Shown: positions 42,094-50,920 of the stretch, piece by piece
Numbering within the stretch: position 1 is the first letter of the stretch
Layout: every line of letters begins with the position of its first letter
Assembly (NCBI RefSeq): GCF_013283745.1
Contig: NZ_JABSTZ010000001.1
Location: 638,406-702,405 of the forward strand
Origin: Aeromicrobium stalagmiti
GTDB lineage: Bacteria > Actinomycetota > Actinomycetes > Propionibacteriales > Nocardioidaceae
Direction: 5' to 3'
DNA length: 64,000 nucleotides
Position numbers and translations under genes: made by a program
The notes under the pieces: model-generated
What the model saw: the letters and a program-made list of their open reading frames with translations, nothing else
Told to the model about the DNA's origin: nothing
The model's database searches: none

Positions 42094-43203
42094 TCAGTGC
42101 TCGTGGACGACGACGCCGCGGATGTTGCGACCGGCGTGCATGTCGGCGACGGCCTCGTTGATCTCGTCGAGCGAGTAGCGGCGCGTGACGAGCTCGTCGA
42201 GCTTGAGCGTCCCGTCCTTGTACATCTGCAGCAGCTTGGGGATGTCGGCCGTCGGGTTGCAGTTGCCGTACATGACGCCCTGGAAGTGCTTGGCGAAGTT
42301 GGTGAAGTCCTGGGGGCTGATCGAGATGCCCGCCTCGGCCTGGCCGACCGAGACCAGCACGCAGGTGCCGGACTTGCCGACCGCGCGGAACGCGTCGCCG
42401 ATGATGTCGCCGTCGACGCGACCGACCGTGATGATCGCGACGTCGACGCCCTGGCCGTTGGTCAGGTGGTCGATGCGCTGCTGCGCGTCGGGGATCGAGG
42501 CGTACGCCTCCGTGGCGCCGAAGTCGGCGGCCCGCTCCTGCTTGTAGGCGACGGGGTCGATCACGATGACGTGGTCGGCTCCGGCGTGGCGGGCACCCTG
42601 CACCGCGTTGGCGCCGACGCCTCCGAGGCCGAGGACCAGCACGACGTCGCCGGGCTTGACGCCGCCGTTGACCGCTGCGCCGAAGCCGGTGGCGACGCCG
42701 CACGAGGCGAGGCAGGCGAGCTCGAACGGGATGTCCTCGGGCAGCTTGACCGTCTGCATCTCGTGACAGACCAGGTAGTTGGAGAACGTGCCGAGGCGGG
42801 TCACGCCGCCGACGGCCTTGCCCTCGGCGTCGTGGAAGTGCGCGCTGCCGTCCATGCCCATGCCGGTCTCCATGCCAGCGCCGTTGTTGCAGATGTACTG
42901 CATGCCGCGGGCGCAGTACTCGCACTGGCCGCACGCGGGGATGAACAGCGTCGCGACGTGGTCGCCGACCTTGACCTTGGTGACCTTGGAGCCGACGGCC
43001 TAGACGATGCCGGCGCCCTCGTGGCCGCCGACCATCGGCAGGTCGACCGCGAGGTCACCCGTCACGAAGTGGTCGTCGGAGTGGCACAGGCCGCTGGCCA
43101 TGACCTTGATGCGGACCTCGTTGTCGCCCGGCTCGTTGAGGTCCAGGTCCTGGACCTCCCACTTCTCGCCGACGGCGTGGATGACTGCTGCGCGTGTCTT
43201 CAT
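42094..43203 (-). pseudogene. NDMA-dependent (mycofactocin-type) alcohol dehydrogenase, interrupted by an in-frame TAG
   Basis: The 370-codon frame encodes a zinc-dependent MDR alcohol dehydrogenase of the nicotinoprotein (NDMA-dependent) group, which keeps NAD(H) bound and is thought to be regenerated by mycofactocin. Catalytic Cys in GLCHSDD and His-Glu in GGHEGAG are followed at codon 68 by TAG (minus-strand positions 43002-43000) where GAG would give the usual GAGIVEAVG. The frame then continues with the structural-zinc cysteines ACGQCEYC and MQYIC and the cofactor motif LGLGGVGANAV, with no further break. A G-to-T change is enough. Either it is a recent pseudogene, a base-call error or readthrough; restarting at ATG 42903 would lose the catalytic half. 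Confidence 0.85.
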
Positions 43204-43251
43204 GGGTGTTGCCTCCTGTGTGGCGACGTTCGAGATGGGATGGATGGTGCT

Positions 43252-44292
43252 TCAGACCGCGGTGGCGGCGAGCGCCCGACGGCGCCTCTCGCCCCGGGCC
43301 CGGACGAGCTTGGACATGACGACGGCGATGACCAGGGCCCCGCCGTAGAAGAGCTGCTGGACGTACTGCTGCGCGCCCATGAGCTGGAGACCGGTGATGC
43401 CGGTGACCAGGAAGTAGACCGCGATCAGCGTGCCCCACGGGTTGAAGCGGCCGATCTTGAGCACCGTCGACCCGAGGAAGCAGGCGGCAAAGGCCGGCAG
43501 CAGGAACGAGGCGCCCGACACGGGGTCGGCGCTCGCGGTGGTGCCGGCGAACACGACACCGGCGAGGCCCGCGATGAAGGCCGACGCGATGAGCGACGTG
43601 CGGCGCAGCCCGGCGACGTTGACGCCGTTGAGACGGGCGACGTCGTGGCTCTGGCCCGTGAAGAGGAGGCGCTGGCCGAACGCGGTGTGCTCGAAGACGT
43701 ACCAGACGACCACGCACAGGCCGACGGCGTAGTAGAAGTCGACCGGGATCGAGAACGCGGGCTGCGTCAGCACCGCGTCGGACAGGTCACGGTCGATGCC
43801 GCTGACCGTGACGGAGCCGGAGATCAGGTAGACGAGGCCCTGGACGACGGTGCTGACGCCCAGCGTCACGATGAACGGGTCGATGTCGAACACCGTGATG
43901 ATCAGGCCGTTGACGACTCCGACGAGCGTGCACGCGACGAGCGCGGCGACGACCGCCATCCAGATGTTCCAGCCCTGTTGCACGTTGAGCACCGCCACCA
44001 CGATCGCGCCGAGGTTGAGCGTGGCGGCGACCGACAGGTCGTAGTCACCGGCGCGCAGCGGGATGATGAGACCGAGCGCGAGGATGAGCAGCACGGCCTG
44101 CGAGCCGAGCATGTTCGAGACGTTGGCGGAGGTCGGGAACGTCTCCGGGACGATGACGCTGAACGCGATGATCAGCACCAGCCAGACGCCCAGCAGCGCG
44201 AACCTCTCGGGCTCGGCGACCTTCGTGCGTCGCGCGCTGCGCGGCGACGGCGACCCGGCGTCGTTCGGCGTGGTCTTGTCGATGACACTCAT
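43252..44292 (-). CDS. ABC transporter permease (CUT2/ribose type)
   Basis: 346 residues with about nine hydrophobic helices and the family stretch GLIIPLRAGDYDLSVAATLNLGAIVVAVL, which matches the RbsC-type GGIDLSVG region with substitutions, and MSKLVRARGERRRRA at the C-terminus. Only one permease gene is present, which would form a homodimer. It partners the ATPase gene upstream (ATGA overlap, 44289-44292). It lies in the operon just before the alcohol dehydrogenase, so a small polar alcohol or sugar-like substrate is possible. Confidence 0.92.
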   Translation of the reverse strand: MSVIDKTTPNDAGSPSPRSARRTKVAEPERFALLGVWLVLIIAFSVIVPETFPTSANVSNMLGSQAVLLILALGLIIPLRAGDYDLSVAATLNLGAIVVAVLNVQQGWNIWMAVVAALVACTLVGVVNGLIITVFDIDPFIVTLGVSTVVQGLVYLISGSVTVSGIDRDLSDAVLTQPAFSIPVDFYYAVGLCVVVWYVFEHTAFGQRLLFTGQSHDVARLNGVNVAGLRRTSLIASAFIAGLAGVVFAGTTASADPVSGASFLLPAFAACFLGSTVLKIGRFNPWGTLIAVYFLVTGITGLQLMGAQQYVQQLFYGGALVIAVVMSKLVRARGERRRRALAATAV

Positions 44293-45866
44293 GATGCTTC
44301 CTCCGCGTAGACCGCGGACGCGAGCGCGTCCTTGGTGATGTCGTCGCCCGAGATCTCGGACTGGATCGTGCCGTCGCTGATCACGACGACCCGGTCCGCC
44401 ATCTCCACGAGCTGTTCGTAGTCGGATGTCGCGCACAGCACGGTCATCCCCTCGGCGACCGCCGACCGGATGAGCTTGAAGATCTCGCGCCGCGCGCCGA
44501 TGTCGACGCCCTGGGTCGGCTCGTTGAGGAGCATGACCTGGGGTGCCGTGTCGAGCCACTTGCCCAGCAGTGCCTTCTGCTGGTTGCCACCGCTGAGGTG
44601 GCCGAACTCCGCCCGGGGGTTGGGCGGCAGGACGTTGAGCCGTTCGCACGTGGCCTGGGCCTGGGTCTCCAGCTCGCTCCAGCCGATGCGGAAGCCCTTG
44701 GCACGCTGGGCGAGGAACGGCAGCGACATGTTCTCCAGCAGGTTCAGCGCTGCCGCGCCACCCTGCGCCTTGCGGTCGGCAGGGATCAGGACGACTCCCT
44801 GCTTCATCGACGCGGAGGGCTTGACCTTGCGCACCGTCTCGCCGGCGACCGTGACGGTGCCGGCGCTGGCCTGCGTCGACCCGTAGAACAGGTCGGGCAG
44901 CTCCTCGAAGCCGGAGCCGGCCAGACCGGTGACCCCCACGACCTCACCGGCGAACAGGTCGAGGTCGAGGTCACGGATGCGGGTGCCGGTGATGCCGCGC
45001 GCCGACAGCAGGGGGGCGCGGTCGTCGCGGACGATCGCGGCGCCGCGGGGGACGTGCTCGTTGCTCGCCCCCAGGATCAGCTGGACGAGGTCGTCGCGGG
45101 TCGAGCCCGCGGTCTCCCGGGTGCCGGCGAGCTCGCCGTTGCGGAAGACCGTCACCCGGTCGGTGACGTCGAGGATCTCGTCGAGGTCGTGCGAGACCAG
45201 CAGGACGGCGTCGCCCTGGTCGCGCAGCCGGCGCAGCAGCCGGAAGAGCAGCGCGACCTCGTGCCGCGGCAGGAACACCGTCGGCTCGTCGAGGATGAGG
45301 ATCTGTCCCTTGCGGGCGCCGTCTGCCGTGAGCTCCTGGGAGCCCACCGCGCGGACCACGGCGACCATGGCGCGCTGCACCGGGGTCAGGGTGTCGATCT
45401 TGGCGTCGGCGTCGACGTCGATCTCGAAGCGCTCGAGGAGGCTGCGGACCCGCAGCCGTTCGGCCTTCCAGTCGACCCGACGGCCGCCGCGGGCCTGCCC
45501 GGCGCCGTCGAGGGCGACGTGCTCGACCACCGAGGCCTCGGACGCGAGTCCGAGGTCCTGGTGGACGAACCCGAGGCCGTGGTCACGGAGCCCACGGGCA
45601 CCGAACGGCGACTGCACCGACGTGCCGTGGACCGTGACCCGGCCGCCGTCGGCGTCGTGGAAGCCGGCCAGGATCTTGATGAGGGTGGACTTGCCACTCC
45701 CGTTGGCGCCGAGCAGCCCGTGCACCTCTCCGGGTCGTACGGCGAGGTCGACCCCACGGAGTGCGGGAACTCCGTTGAAGGCCTTCGCGAGGCCGGAGAT
45801 CTCCAGCAACGGCGCGGTCGTGACCGCGAGGTCGTCGGTGTGCTCGGACTGCTCAGCGTTCGTCAT
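44289..45866 (-). CDS. ABC transporter ATP-binding protein (sugar type, duplicated)
   Basis: 525 residues, the double-ABC layout of RbsA/MglA. The first half has Walker A GANGSGKST, an LTPVQRAMVAVVRA signature region (degenerate LSGGQ) and Walker B ILILDEPT; the second has GLAGSGFEE in place of a good Walker A, signature HLSGGNQQKALLGKWL and VMLLNEPTQGVD. That asymmetry is normal for the family. It powers uptake with the adjacent permease and binding protein. The start at 45866 lies two bases after the binding-protein stop. Confidence 0.93.
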   Translation of the reverse strand: MTNAEQSEHTDDLAVTTAPLLEISGLAKAFNGVPALRGVDLAVRPGEVHGLLGANGSGKSTLIKILAGFHDADGGRVTVHGTSVQSPFGARGLRDHGLGFVHQDLGLASEASVVEHVALDGAGQARGGRRVDWKAERLRVRSLLERFEIDVDADAKIDTLTPVQRAMVAVVRAVGSQELTADGARKGQILILDEPTVFLPRHEVALLFRLLRRLRDQGDAVLLVSHDLDEILDVTDRVTVFRNGELAGTRETAGSTRDDLVQLILGASNEHVPRGAAIVRDDRAPLLSARGITGTRIRDLDLDLFAGEVVGVTGLAGSGFEELPDLFYGSTQASAGTVTVAGETVRKVKPSASMKQGVVLIPADRKAQGGAAALNLLENMSLPFLAQRAKGFRIGWSELETQAQATCERLNVLPPNPRAEFGHLSGGNQQKALLGKWLDTAPQVMLLNEPTQGVDIGARREIFKLIRSAVAEGMTVLCATSDYEQLVEMADRVVVISDGTIQSEISGDDITKDALASAVYAEEAS

Positions 45867-45868
45867 CT

Positions 45869-47017
45869 CTAGCTCAGGCCCCACAGCTTGAGGTACGCGC
45901 TCGGGTACTCGTCGCCGAAGCCCTTGCCGCTCTCCGGCGGGTTGCCGGTCTCGCTGACGTTGGAGCCGTCGATGACACGGATCGGGCCCGATGCGCCCTT
46001 GATGGGATCGACGCCGAGCATGGCGCGGAAGGCCGTGTCGATGTTGACGTAGGCGACCCAGTCGGGGTTCTCCGCGATGTCCATGCGGACCTCGCCGTTG
46101 CCGTCACCGATCAGCTTGAGGATCGACGGCGTGCCGTTGAAGGAGTAGATGCCGATGTTCTTCGACGGAGCGGCCTGCTTGATGCCGGGAGCGGCGTAGA
46201 GGGCGATCGAGTCGTAGATGGGGAGCACGGCGTTGATCTTCGGGTCCTTCAGGACCGCCGACTGCACCTGGCCCTGGACCTGTGTCGACCACTGGGCGAC
46301 CGGCGAGTTGATCGTCGTGACAGTCGATCCGGCCGGGCCGTCCGCCTTGAGCGTGTCCTTGATCGTCTTGACCATGCCCTCGGACGGGCCGGTCTCGGAG
46401 ACCTCGATGACGAGCGCGTGGACCGGCTCGCCCTTCAGGTCGGCGATCGCGTACTGGGCCATGAGGCCCGCGGACTCGTTGAACGGTGCGAAGGCCTCGT
46501 AGTCGAGTCCTTCGCTGCCGGGGCCCTGGCTGTCGGAGAGGTGCAGCGGGATGACGGGGATGCCGGCCGCCTTGGCCTCGTCGATCTGCGGGCCGAGGGT
46601 CGAGGGCAGCGGGCCGTTCAGGAGGATCGCGCCGGCCTTGGCGTTGATGGCCTGCTTGATGCCCTGCTGGAACGACGTCGGCGTGCCGTCGGCCGGGAAG
46701 GTGACGAACTTGACGCCGGCCTTGGCCGCGACGGCCTTCATGGCCTTCTCGCCGAAGGAGTAGAACTCGGCCTTGCTGTCGATCGGGATGCTGTAGATCG
46801 TCTTGCCCGAGAGCTTCGAGGCGTCGATGGCCTCGCCGAGGTCGCTCGTGCTGGGGATGGACGTGGCTGCGTCGACGATCTTCTGGGCCGCGTCTGCCTT
46901 GGCCGTGTCGCCGCCGGATCCGGCGGATCCTCCGTCGGAGGAGCTGCTTCCGCAGGCTCCGAGAACGAGCAGTGCAGCCGTGGTGGCTGCCACTGCCGAG
47001 AGCTTCTTGATGTGCAT
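45869..47017 (-). CDS. ABC transporter substrate-binding lipoprotein
   Basis: 382 residues. The signal peptide ends in the lipobox LVLGAC (lipid on Cys22), followed by a Ser/Gly-rich linker. The mature part is a type-I periplasmic binding protein (YSIPIDSKAEFYSFGEKAMKAVAAKAG, GAILLNGPLPSTLGPQIDEAKAAGIPVIPL) like those for ribose and related compounds. It recruits the substrate for the import system. The substrate is not evident. The 69-bp gap to the MBL gene has no obvious terminator. Confidence 0.93.
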   Translation of the reverse strand: MHIKKLSAVAATTAALLVLGACGSSSSDGGSAGSGGDTAKADAAQKIVDAATSIPSTSDLGEAIDASKLSGKTIYSIPIDSKAEFYSFGEKAMKAVAAKAGVKFVTFPADGTPTSFQQGIKQAINAKAGAILLNGPLPSTLGPQIDEAKAAGIPVIPLHLSDSQGPGSEGLDYEAFAPFNESAGLMAQYAIADLKGEPVHALVIEVSETGPSEGMVKTIKDTLKADGPAGSTVTTINSPVAQWSTQVQGQVQSAVLKDPKINAVLPIYDSIALYAAPGIKQAAPSKNIGIYSFNGTPSILKLIGDGNGEVRMDIAENPDWVAYVNIDTAFRAMLGVDPIKGASGPIRVIDGSNVSETGNPPESGKGFGDEYPSAYLKLWGLS

Positions 47018-47086
47018 CAGTACTCCAATGGGGTGGGGGGCTGGTGGTACGGGGGTGATGCTCGCTCAGTCTCGAATGGGGGTCGG

Positions 47087-47950
47087 TTATCGGTTCGCGA
47101 GTGCGGGGTCTTCGATCAGGTCGTCGTAGATGCGGGCGATGGATCGACGCTGGAACATCTCCACGAGCGCGTCGGGGTAGCCGACGTAGTCGTCCGTGTC
47201 GACGTGGATGTTGTCCTCGAAACGGATCTCGTCACACGCCTGGTCGCGATCGTGACCCGATGAGATCGCCGCGGCCACGTCGGCCACGACCTCTCGGCCG
47301 AGCTGGCGGTAGTGGTCGACCACCGCCCGATCGGCCACCTCCCCGTGACCGGGGACGAGGAACTGGAAGTCGTACTCGGCGACCGCGTCGATGGCGTCGA
47401 ACCAGTTCGACAGTCGCGAGTCCTGGAAGGACGGCAGGCCGGCCTCGCAGACGATGTCGCCGGTGAAGATCACGGCGTCCTGGGGGAACCAGGCGAGCAG
47501 GCTGTTGGCGGTGTGCCCCGGGCGGAACGTCAGCTCCAGGCTCGCACCGGCGACGTGGAGGTCGAGGCGCTCGGTGAACACGACGTTGGGGACCCGGACG
47601 GTGTAGTCGTCGACCCAGGCGACAGCTTCGGGATCGATGCGCGAGAACAGGTCACGGAGGTACTCGTCGGTCGGCGGCTCGGTGAGCAGGCGCTCACGGG
47701 TGCCTTGGTGGCCGACGACCTCACCGCCCTGCCAGAAGTTGCCGATCGTGTGGTCGGGGTGGTGGTCGGTGTTGACCACGAAGCGGGTCTCGCCGAAGGT
47801 CGACACGGTCTCGTTCCACCGCACGGCGTCGGTCGGACGGTGCGGGGAGTCGACCAGGATCAGGCCGTCGTCGCCCACGATGATCGAGTTGTTGCTGCCC
47901 AGGTGGGCCGTCTCGACGTGGACGCGGGCGGTGATCTGCTGGAGGGTCAT
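47087..47950 (-). CDS. MBL-fold metal-dependent hydrolase
   Basis: 287 residues. VVNTDHHPDHTIGN stands in place of the HxHxDH motif: Asp replaces the first His, while the HxDH part is kept. FRPGHTANS, VIFTGDIV and VPGHGEV supply the other metal ligands. The family ranges from glyoxalase II to quinoprotein-relay/dehydratase-like enzymes. It is translationally coupled to the cupin gene upstream (ATGA). In this operon it could hydrolyse a lactone or thioester; this is inference. Confidence 0.87.
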   Translation of the reverse strand: MTLQQITARVHVETAHLGSNNSIIVGDDGLILVDSPHRPTDAVRWNETVSTFGETRFVVNTDHHPDHTIGNFWQGGEVVGHQGTRERLLTEPPTDEYLRDLFSRIDPEAVAWVDDYTVRVPNVVFTERLDLHVAGASLELTFRPGHTANSLLAWFPQDAVIFTGDIVCEAGLPSFQDSRLSNWFDAIDAVAEYDFQFLVPGHGEVADRAVVDHYRQLGREVVADVAAAISSGHDRDQACDEIRFEDNIHVDTDDYVGYPDALVEMFQRRSIARIYDDLIEDPALANR

Positions 47951-48321
47951 GCGTTGTTCTCCTGGTCGGGCATGGACGGTCCGCCGAGGAAGCCGACGAG
48001 GTTCTCGATGCGCAGCGGGGCGAAGACCTCGATGAACTCGGCCTCACCCTCGATACTGTGGCCGCCGTGGACCGCGTGGCGGGGGACGATCGCGACGTCG
48101 CCGGCGCGCAGCGTCAGCTCGGTGCCGTCGATCGTGAAGGCGATCTGGCCGCTCAGCATGACGATGGCCTGCTCGGCGTCCGGGTGCGTGTGGAGCGGCA
48201 GCTCGGTCGGGTGGACCCAACGGATGTGGTTGACGCCCATCTCCCGGCCGGCGGCGGCGCGGCGGAAGTTGTTGGGCAGGCCCTCGACCTCAGGCAGCTC
48301 GTTCCAGGCAGCGGAGTACAT
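47947..48321 (-). CDS. Small cupin-domain protein
   Basis: 124 residues, a single beta-barrel. LPLHTHPDAEQAIVMLSGQIAFTIDG is cupin motif 1 (HxHxxxxE-like) and GDVAIVPRHAVHGGHSIEGEAEFIEVF motif 2 with the conserved His. It could be a metal-binding isomerase, dioxygenase or a ligand sensor. First gene of the operon; the promoter region immediately upstream contains a long palindrome (48370-48401). Confidence 0.87.
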   Translation of the reverse strand: MYSAAWNELPEVEGLPNNFRRAAAGREMGVNHIRWVHPTELPLHTHPDAEQAIVMLSGQIAFTIDGTELTLRAGDVAIVPRHAVHGGHSIEGEAEFIEVFAPLRIENLVGFLGGPSMPDQENNA

Positions 48322-48369
48322 GAACCTGCTTCCGATCGGATGACTATGACGCGTGTCACGCTATATTCG

Positions 48370-48401
48370 TTAACTGCAAACTGTCAACAGTTTTCAGTAA
48401 A
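48370..48401. promoter_or_regulatory. Large palindromic operator at the cupin operon promoter
   Basis: The core AAACTGTCAACAGTTT (48378-48393) has perfect 7-bp arms around CA; outside it ACTG and CAGT add four further matching pairs and TT/AA more, giving a near-perfect palindrome over 32 bp. It lies about 57 bp upstream of the cupin start. The same 15-mer AACTGTCAACAGTTT occurs at 52629-52643 upstream of the GntR gene. Confidence 0.75.
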
Positions 48402-48453
48402 CGTTGCGTTACGTCCTTCTCGTCACGTTTCCCAGGGCCGCGGACAGGCCAAG

Positions 48454-48493
48454 GACCCCGCCCCCGGACCGCTGCGCGATCGGGGACGGGGTC
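48454..48493 (-). terminator. Terminator of the GntR-lyase-hydantoinase operon
   Basis: GACCCCG-C-CCCCG (48454-48466) pairs with CGGGG-A-CGGGGTC (48481-48493), a 12-bp GC stem with one internal mismatch, 15 bp after the DUF1330 stop. Confidence 0.8.
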
Positions 48494-48507
48494 GAGCCGC
48501 TCGGCAC

Positions 48508-48840
48508 TCAGGCGCTCGGCACGTCTCCGGGGACGCCCTGCAGGTGATAGACGTGCGAGGTCGCGGAGTCGTGCCGCAGCCCCACGATCGCCTGGTAGTC
48601 GTCGGAGTCGTAGAACTCCGTGACCCGGTCGAGGCTCTCGAACTGCACCAGCACGAGGCGCTCGAACTCGCGTCCGCCCTCGCGGACGACCAGCTCGCCC
48701 TGGGCCGGGAAGGCGTGCGCCAGCAGCCTGGCACCGTACTTCTCGAGCACCGGCCCGCTGCGCTCGACGTACTGGTCGTACGTCTCGGCGTCGTGGACCG
48801 TCACCTCGGCGACGATGTAGCCCGGGCCGGCGGAGGACAT
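48508..48840 (-). CDS. DUF1330 family protein
   Basis: 110 residues of the ferredoxin-like alpha/beta DUF1330 fold: GYIVAEVTVHDAETYDQYVERSGPVLEKYG, then FPAQGELVVREG and LVLVQFESLDRVTEFYDSDDYQAIVGLRHDSA, all strongly conserved in the family. Function unknown; members often occur in small-molecule catabolic operons. It overlaps the isochorismatase gene by one base (TGATG) and is the last gene of its operon. Confidence 0.9.
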   Translation of the reverse strand: MSSAGPGYIVAEVTVHDAETYDQYVERSGPVLEKYGARLLAHAFPAQGELVVREGGREFERLVLVQFESLDRVTEFYDSDDYQAIVGLRHDSATSHVYHLQGVPGDVPSA

Positions 48841-49514
48841 CAGGCGCCGATCGCCTGCAGCGAGCCGAGCAGCTCTGCCGTCGTCGACACGTCGGCGTAC
48901 TTCTGGCCCATGTCGAACAGGTTGACCTCGTGCACCAGCGGGCTGCGGTCGTAGACCGCGTCGGACGGCACCGCGACCTTGTAGTTGTAGGAGAACGCGT
49001 CGACGGCGCTGCCGCGGACGCAGCCCGACGTCGAGCATCCCGTGACGACGAGCGAGTCGACGCCGGCCTGCACCAGATAGCTCAGCAGCGGGGTGCCGAA
49101 GAAGGCGCTGGGGTGCCGCTTGGGGAGCAGGATCTCGCCCTCGAGCGGCGCGATGTCGGGGTGGAACTCATAGCCCTGGTCGGGGATGTCCATGATGCCG
49201 GGCACCTTGGCTCCCAGCGCTCCGGCGTCGAAGGCCTTCTTGGGCGCGACGTACGGATAGAGGACCGGCCAACCCTTCGACCGGAACAGCTCCAGGAGCC
49301 GCCTGATGTTGGCGACCGCGTCCCACGCGACGTCGCCGCAGCTCGTCGTGAACTCCTCGATCGCCCGGTCGAACGGCGCGGGCGTCGTGCCCGTCGTGCG
49401 GTACTGCACGTCGATGATCAGCAGCGCCGGCTTGGACCCGAGGCCGACCGGTCGGCCGAAGCCGGCCGCGTCGTACCTCTCGCGCGTGACGTCGTCGATG
49501 ATGTCCTGGGTCAT
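48840..49514 (-). CDS. Isochorismatase/N-carbamoylsarcosine amidase family hydrolase
   Basis: 224 residues. The cysteine-hydrolase triad can be read as D34 in LLIIDVQYRT, the Lys in LPKRHPSAFF and the nucleophile Cys in VTGCSTSGCVRGSAVDA, with the latter cysteine in SGC the usual catalytic one. The family hydrolyses amide or carbamoyl C-N bonds. Downstream of a hydantoinase-type gene it could cleave the N-carbamoyl or amide product of ring opening. Overlaps that gene by four bases. Confidence 0.9.
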   Translation of the reverse strand: MTQDIIDDVTRERYDAAGFGRPVGLGSKPALLIIDVQYRTTGTTPAPFDRAIEEFTTSCGDVAWDAVANIRRLLELFRSKGWPVLYPYVAPKKAFDAGALGAKVPGIMDIPDQGYEFHPDIAPLEGEILLPKRHPSAFFGTPLLSYLVQAGVDSLVVTGCSTSGCVRGSAVDAFSYNYKVAVPSDAVYDRSPLVHEVNLFDMGQKYADVSTTAELLGSLQAIGA

Positions 49515-50920
49515 GCCTCTCCCTCGCTGTCGGCGGCGGCCAGTGCGGCCGCGCCACTGTGCTCACGGCGCAGGTAGCGTCCGGTGGTGCGCTCGGCGAG
49601 CTGTCCGTCGCGCAGCGCGAACTCGCCGCGCACCAGCGTGTGGACGACCTGCAGGGGCACCTCGGTGCCCTCCCACGGCGTGTAGTCCGCGCCGGAGTGC
49701 TGCGTCGCGGCGTTGATGACATAGCTGCCGTCGAGGTCGACGACCGCGATGTCGGCGTCGGAGCCGACGCGGATCGTGCCCTTCTGCGGATACATCCCGA
49801 ACAGCTTGGCCGCACGGGTGGACGTGGCGTCGACCAGCCGGTCGAGCGGGACCCCGCGACGCAGGCCCTCGCTCAGCGTCAGCGGCAGCACACCACCCGT
49901 GCCGGGGAAGCCGGCCGAGGCGGTCCAGACGTCCTTCTCCTTGAAGGAGCGGTGACGCGCGTTGTGGTCGGAGCCGACGGTGTCGACCTTGCCCTCGGCC
50001 AGCGCGACCCACAGCGCCTCGAGATCGGCGCGCTCACGGATGGGCGGGTTGACCTTGCCGTAGGTGCCGCAGTCGGCCTCGGTCGTCAGGGTCAGGTACT
50101 GGGTGCAGGTCTCGACGAACAGGTTCTCGTACGAGCGACGCTGCCGCTCCATGGCCTCCAGCGCGAGCTGGCTGCTGGTGTGCACGGCATAGACCGAGGC
50201 ACCGGTGATCTGGGCCATGTAGGCGACGCGCTGGACCGCCTCTGCCTCGACGAACGAGGGACGCGACTGGTTCCACGCGCTCAGCGGACCGCGTGACTCG
50301 TCGATCGGGCGGTTCTTGAGCTTCCACACCAGCTCGATGTTCTCGGGGTGCGGGTTGATCATGGCGCCGTTGTCGGCGGCCATGCCCAGGACGTCGTACA
50401 TGTAGCCGTCGTCGTTGCCCGGCAGGCCGAGGTAGGCACCCTCCTCGCCCTTGAAGTTCATGAAGAACTTGAAGCTGGAGATGCCGAACTCGCGCATGTA
50501 GGCCGGGATGTCGTGCACGTGGTCGTCGGTGCCGACACAGATGTGGAAGCCGAAGTCGACGTAGGAGTCCTGCTCCATGACGGCCTGCGCGCCCGGGACG
50601 ACGGTCTCGTAGGGCTCGCCGCTCATGAGGTAGACGAGCATCGACGTGATGCCGCCGGCGGCGGCCGACGCGGTCTCCAGACGCGCATCGTCGGGGTCGC
50701 GCGGGACGCGGATGTCCTTGCCGAGGTGCACGTGCGGGTCGATCGCGCCGGGCAGCACGAGCTTGCCACCGAGCTGGACGACCTCGCGGGCCTCGGCGTC
50801 GGAGTCGCGGGACACGATGCCCGCGACCAGTCCGTCGGTGATGAGCAGGTCGACGTCCTCGAGGCCCGAGCCGTGCAGGAAGACCCGGCCACCGGCCAGG
50901 CGGGTGTCGTGCACCGTCAT
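49511..50920 (-). CDS. D-hydantoinase/dihydropyrimidinase-type amidohydrolase
   Basis: 469 residues of the cyclic-amidase (amidohydrolase) superfamily. IDPHVHLGKD provides the HxH metal ligands, the SSFKFFMNFKGEEGAYLG block the bridging carboxylated-lysine region, with further histidines in INPHPENIEL and VHTSSQ, and GSDHNARHRSFKE the C-terminal Asp. It opens hydantoin, dihydropyrimidine or similar cyclic imide rings. It lies between a C-C lyase and a C-N hydrolase in a coupled four-enzyme run, so the three may work in sequence. Confidence 0.9.
   Translation of the reverse strand: MTVHDTRLAGGRVFLHGSGLEDVDLLITDGLVAGIVSRDSDAEAREVVQLGGKLVLPGAIDPHVHLGKDIRVPRDPDDARLETASAAAGGITSMLVYLMSGEPYETVVPGAQAVMEQDSYVDFGFHICVGTDDHVHDIPAYMREFGISSFKFFMNFKGEEGAYLGLPGNDDGYMYDVLGMAADNGAMINPHPENIELVWKLKNRPIDESRGPLSAWNQSRPSFVEAEAVQRVAYMAQITGASVYAVHTSSQLALEAMERQRRSYENLFVETCTQYLTLTTEADCGTYGKVNPPIRERADLEALWVALAEGKVDTVGSDHNARHRSFKEKDVWTASAGFPGTGGVLPLTLSEGLRRGVPLDRLVDATSTRAAKLFGMYPQKGTIRVGSDADIAVVDLDGSYVINAATQHSGADYTPWEGTEVPLQVVHTLVRGEFALRDGQLAERTTGRYLRREHSGAAALAAADSEGEA

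Noticed and set aside
42094..42903. Treating the downstream part of the alcohol dehydrogenase as an independent 269-residue gene
   Set aside because: Starting at ATG 42903 removes the catalytic Cys, the His-Glu pair and most structural zinc cysteines; the frame upstream is continuous except for the single TAG.
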